Source of the DNA: Planctomyces sp.
Lineage (GTDB): Bacteria; Planctomycetota; Planctomycetia; Planctomycetales; Planctomycetaceae
Direction of reading: 5' to 3'
Length of the DNA: 35,106 nucleotides
Assembly (NCBI GenBank): GCA_005778225.1
Contig: SXPC01000067.1
Span: forward strand, 1 to 35,106
This document shows, one piece after another, positions 32,450 through 35,106 of the stretch. Made by a program: the position numbers and the translations under genes. Numbering within the stretch: the stretch's first letter is position 1; each line of letters begins with the position of its first letter. Below the pieces are notes generated by a model. It did not search any database and had not been told where the DNA came from. It was given only the letters and a program-made list of their open reading frames with translations.

Positions 32450-32642
32450 GCCTGTAGGGCCGACTTCTACCAGCCCAGGGTGAAACCCTGGGATAGCTAG
32501 GAGTAAGACTCGATGTCGCCCTGTAAGGGCGGCTCACCGTTGTTTTCTCATTTGATCCACCCCTACAGGGTGGAAAGAAATCTATCTAACTTCGTTACCA
32601 AGGGTTTCACCCTGGGTTGACTGAACCCGCCCCTTCAGGGCG
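32450..32642. repeat. Cluster of REP-like palindromes
   Basis: This segment, between larB and the aminopeptidase gene, holds six or more short palindromes built on the same theme. At 32474-32492 CCCAGGGT-GAA-ACCCTGGG forms an 8-bp stem, and an inverted copy of its first 16 bases is at 32601-32616. Others are GCCCT-GTA-AGGGC (32518-32530), CCACCC-CTACA-GGGTGG (32557-32573), CGCCC-CTTCA-GGGCG (32628-32642) and a variant at 32450-32460. It resembles REP clusters moved by RAYT-type transposases. Confidence 0.75.
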
Positions 32643-32789
32643 AAGAAGTGTGGCGCATTTCGTCTCGGCGACCTCTGCTCCCCTCCGCGACCTCGTGTTC
32701 CAGTCCTCTCACACTTCCGCAAGTCCCGGCCGTTCATTAGAACATAACACTCGCGGCTCGCAAATCATCAGCTGACAAGGATGTGTTTC

Positions 32790-33914
32790 ATGTCGTTCGC
32801 TCCCTCGACTTATCTCAAGCGACGTACCCGCCTGCAGAAATCACTTCGCAGCAAACAGCTCAAAGCGATCCTCGTCACTCACCTGCCGAACATTCGTTAT
32901 CTGACAGGTTTCAGCGGCTCGAGTGCGGCTCTTCTCGTGACGCCGACACGCGTACTCCTGATGAGCGATGGACGCTACACAACGCAGATCCGCCAGGAAT
33001 GTTCCGACCTCGACGTCGAGATTCGCAAGACCGAAGAAACGCTGCTCGACCTGATCAACCGCCTGTTCAAGACGACCGATCTGACGTCGCTAGCCATCGA
33101 ATCCGCCACGCTGACTGTCGAATATTACCTTTCGATGCAGGAAAAACTGACGGGCATCGAACTCAAGCCCTCCCACGGCGTGGTCGAAGAACTTCGCATG
33201 ATCAAGGATGCGGACGAGCTCGCGGAGATCAAAGATTCTGTTTACATCGCAGAGCGCGCCTTTGCAGTGATGCGCTCGTCACTCCGGGTCGGCATGACCG
33301 AACTCGATATCCGCAATATCCTCGAACATGCGATGAACACCTTCGGCGCCGAAGGGACGAGTTTCGAAACGATCGTCGCGATCGATCAGCAGTCGGCTCT
33401 CCCGCACGCCAAGCCCGGCAAGAACGTCCTTTCAAACAACTCGATCCTGCTGATTGATTACGGCGCGCGTCTGAAATCGGGCTATCGTTGCGACATCACA
33501 CGCACGATGGTCACTCGCCCGGCAGGCTCGACGAACATTCCCTCCAAGTTTGAGAAGGTCTACAACACCGTCCTGAACGCTGAGCAATCCGCCATCGCTG
33601 CGCTCAAACCAGACGCGAAAGCCGCCGACATCGACTTCATCGCCCGCGATCTGATCGGCAAGGCGGGCTTTGGCAAGAATTTTGGCCATGGCCTGGGTCA
33701 CGGCTTTGGGCTGGAGGTCCACGAGGCGCTGCGACTTTCATCAACATCCAAGCAGGAATTGCAGCCGGGGATGGTCGTCACGGTCGAGCCGGGCATTTAT
33801 CTGGAAGGCTACGGCGGTGTCCGCATTGAAGACGATGTGTTGATCACCAAAACAGGCTGTGAGGTTTTGACGAGCCTGCCACGAACCCTGCCAGAAAACA
33901 CGATCTACCTTTAA
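32790..33914 (+). CDS. M24-family aminopeptidase (Xaa-Pro type)
   Basis: This 374-residue metallopeptidase has the creatinase N-terminal domain (ILVTHLPNIRYLTGFSGSS) and a pita-bread catalytic domain. The five metal ligands are visible in order: Asp in LLIDYGAR, Asp in CDITRTM, His in GLGHGFGLEVHE, Glu in VEPGIYL and Glu in VRIEDDV. Xaa-Pro aminopeptidases release N-terminal residues next to proline and act in the cytoplasm on peptides. The ATG at 32790 was chosen because AAGGA lies 8 bases upstream; the ATG three codons earlier overlaps that site. No operon partner is obvious. Confidence 0.92.
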   Translation: MSFAPSTYLKRRTRLQKSLRSKQLKAILVTHLPNIRYLTGFSGSSAALLVTPTRVLLMSDGRYTTQIRQECSDLDVEIRKTEETLLDLINRLFKTTDLTSLAIESATLTVEYYLSMQEKLTGIELKPSHGVVEELRMIKDADELAEIKDSVYIAERAFAVMRSSLRVGMTELDIRNILEHAMNTFGAEGTSFETIVAIDQQSALPHAKPGKNVLSNNSILLIDYGARLKSGYRCDITRTMVTRPAGSTNIPSKFEKVYNTVLNAEQSAIAALKPDAKAADIDFIARDLIGKAGFGKNFGHGLGHGFGLEVHEALRLSSTSKQELQPGMVVTVEPGIYLEGYGGVRIEDDVLITKTGCEVLTSLPRTLPENTIYL

Positions 33915-33980
33915 GCCCCGAGAATCTGGCACAAAAATATATACAGTAAATACTTACGCCTTTTCGCACTGTATCAACCC

Positions 33981-34010
33981 TTGTTTCCTTTGCCTCTTCG
34001 TGGTGAATGA
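33981..34010 (-). repeat. Related CACGAAGAGG-type intergenic repeat
   Basis: Read on the minus strand it contains TTCACCAC followed by GAAGAGGCAAAGGA, which resembles the intergenic word at 22349-22378. It lies between the aminopeptidase gene and accB. Confidence 0.45.
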
Positions 34011-34072
34011 TTTCTCCCGGTTCCCAAGTGGTTGAAACCCCCGGTTCGGTTTCTGTCCGCTTCGAAACTCTG

Positions 34073-34098
34073 TATAGTTCACCTTGCGGACCTTGCGG
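34073..34098 (+). promoter_or_regulatory. Candidate accB promoter and tandem nonamer
   Basis: A -10-like TATAGT lies at 34073-34078 (with a weak TTTCTG 17 bases upstream). It is followed by a perfect tandem nonamer ACCTTGCGG twice at 34081-34098, near the expected start site. The repeat could be an operator or chance. Confidence 0.3.
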
Positions 34099-34169
34099 GT
34101 TTGCGCGAATTGAGCGACATTGTTTTCGTTACTTTCACTTCCTTAGTTTGCAATTGATCGAAACCTTCC

Positions 34170-34682
34170 ATGGATAAACAAGACCCCACGGCTGCTGAAT
34201 CCTTCGACCTCGATAAGCTCAACAAACTCATCGAAATGATGGAAAAGCACGGCCTGACCGAAGTTCATCTCCGCAAAGGTGGCGAGCAGTGGAAACTGCG
34301 TCGCGGGCCGGCTGAAGTTTACTCCATGATGCCGCAGGCCTATGCACCTCAGATGCAACCGATGCATCAGGCTCCTGCCGCAGCTGCCCCGTCTGCTCCC
34401 GCAGCAGCCCCGGCCGCCGCTGCTCCAGCAGCTGACCCCAGCCTATCGATCATCAAGAGCCCAACGGTCGGGACGTTCTACGCAGCCCGATCTCCAGAAG
34501 ATCCACCGTTCGTCAAAGCGGGCGATCCCGTTAAAGCGAGCACGATCGTCTGCCTCATCGAAGCCATGAAGGTTTACAACGAAATCACAGCGGATGTGTC
34601 CGGGACTATCACCAGAATCCTCGTCAAGAACGGCGATTCGGTCGACTTCGGCCAGCCAATCTTCGAAGTCAAAGCCAGCTGA
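34170..34682 (+). CDS. accB: Biotin carboxyl carrier protein of acetyl-CoA carboxylase
   Basis: This 170-residue protein is the carrier subunit of acetyl-CoA carboxylase, the first step of fatty-acid synthesis. The N-terminal part is helical and charged, then an Ala/Pro-rich linker of about 30 residues (about 65-95) leads to the biotinyl domain ([19 protein letters not shown] onward). The biotin-accepting lysine is Lys134 in [10 protein letters not shown]; the usual motif has Met-Met or Met-Asn after it. accC follows 162 bases downstream with a long hairpin-forming repeat between them. Confidence 0.95.
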   Translation: MDKQDPTAAESFDLDKLNKLIEMMEKHGLTEVHLRKGGEQWKLRRGPAEVYSMMPQAYAPQMQPMHQAPAAAAPSAPAAAPAAAAPAADPSLSIIKSPTVGTFYAARSPEDPPFVKAGDPVKASTIVCLIEAMKVYNEITADVSGTITRILVKNGDSVDFGQPIFEVKAS

Positions 34683-34690
34683 GCATCGGC

Positions 34691-34824
34691 GAAAAGGATG
34701 AATGAGGAAGGATGAAGGATGAATCGGGTTGGACAAAGAAATTTGTCCCCCGACTCAACGACGAGTAAAAGCCGTTCATCATTCTTTCTGACTCATCCTT
34801 CATCCTTCCTCATTCATCCTTTCC
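34691..34824 (+). repeat. Nested hairpin inside the accB-accC operon
   Basis: Two 35-base arms (34691-34725 and 34790-34824), made of GGATGAA-type heptads, are complementary at about 33 positions. Between them lies a second hairpin at 34724-34753: a 12-bp stem with a two-base bulge and a GAAA tetraloop. No T-run follows, so an attenuator would need a further signal. It may be a REP-like insertion, or control the ratio of AccB to AccC. Confidence 0.75.
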
Positions 34825-34844
34825 TCACTGACTAAGCCCTACTC

Positions 34845-35106
34845 ATGTTCCAACGGATTCTCATTGCTAACCGCGGCGAAATTGCTCTCCGCGTCATCCG
34901 TGCCTGTCGCGAACTCGGCATCCAGACCGTCTGCGTCTTCTCGGAAGCCGATCGCGGTGCGCACTACCTTGAACTGGCGGACGAAAAATACTGCATCGGC
35001 AAGGCAGCTGCCTCCGAGTCGTACCTGCTGATCGAGCGCATCATCGCCGCTGCGGAAGTTGGCAACGTTCAGGCGATTCACCCCGGCTACGGGTTCCTCT
35101 CCGAGA
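34845..35106 (+). CDS. accC: Biotin carboxylase of acetyl-CoA carboxylase (start only)
   Basis: The first 87 codons match AccC, the biotin-carboxylating ATP-grasp enzyme of acetyl-CoA carboxylase. The N-terminal [21 protein letters not shown] is characteristic, followed by HPGYGFLSE, the start of the pre-ATP-grasp domain. The gene runs off the window end at 35106, so the reading frame is open and the 3' part is not seen. It follows accB on the same strand. Confidence 0.93.
   Translation, partial: MFQRILIANRGEIALRVIRACRELGIQTVCVFSEADRGAHYLELADEKYCIGKAAASESYLLIERIIAAAEVGNVQAIHPGYGFLSE

Noticed and set aside
32418-32537. A 40-residue N-terminal extension of LarB
   Set aside because: It is translated REP-like palindrome sequence (SRPYRATSS-type residues) and not conserved in LarB.
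1-35106. CRISPR arrays, integrases, att sites, insertion sequences
   Set aside because: I see no regular direct-repeat/spacer series, transposase or integrase; the repeats present are short palindromes and decamer words.

Overview
The window looks like part of a bacterial chromosome from the phylum Planctomycetes (class Planctomycetia). The phylum call is an inference. It rests on a large secreted protein and a HlyD/beta-helix fusion that resemble no standard family, a scatter of two-component and cytoplasmic sensor genes, a lone larB, a moderately high GC content, and intergenic spaces full of palindromic and decamer-periodic repeats. I see no rRNA, tRNA, CRISPR array, prophage or insertion sequence.

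Layout. 1-4.2 kb: terminator, Gly/Tyr-rich lipoprotein, TIM-barrel isomerase-like protein, secreted esterase, and a soluble chemoreceptor-like protein with a Cache domain. 4.2-6.4 kb: a compact putative nitric-oxide defence module (Rrf2 regulator, group I truncated haemoglobin, ferredoxin-type FAD/NAD reductase) with a near-consensus promoter and an inverted repeat over the start site. 6.4-13.6 kb: four minus-strand genes, namely a hybrid histidine-kinase-type sensor with GAF-GAF-PAS input, two response regulators, and a 1034-residue adaptor/beta-helix fusion. 13.8-16 kb: DnaJ-like chaperone, small membrane protein, rnpA and yidD. 16-19.5 kb: GNAT acetyltransferase and a 727-residue exported protein of unknown function behind a long leader region. 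19.5-25 kb: PcrA/UvrD-type helicase, VOC protein, solitary HsdR-N nuclease-like protein and a beta-CASP ribonuclease-like protein. 25.4-27.8 kb: murC and murB, overlapping. 27.8-33.9 kb: pckA, a ParE-type toxin-antitoxin pair, an MBL hydrolase, an unknown protein, larB and an M24 aminopeptidase. 34.1 kb to the end: accB and the start of accC.

How the genes fit together. Housekeeping functions (peptidoglycan precursor synthesis, RNase P, fatty-acid initiation, gluconeogenesis, DNA repair) are interleaved with sensory and stress functions. The best-supported functional unit of special interest is the Rrf2-globin-reductase module. It has a visible promoter, an operator-like repeat, and a possible hairpin that hides the reductase ribosome-binding site.

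The intergenic DNA is unusual in its own right. It holds a REP-like cluster upstream of larB, a 90-bp interrupted palindrome with a second half-copy 6 kb away, decamer-periodic inverted repeats upstream of murC, and a nested hairpin inside the accB-accC operon. Start codons were moved inward from the longest reading frame wherever a ribosome-binding site, signal peptide or family alignment supported it. All family assignments are from motif reading, without a database search.
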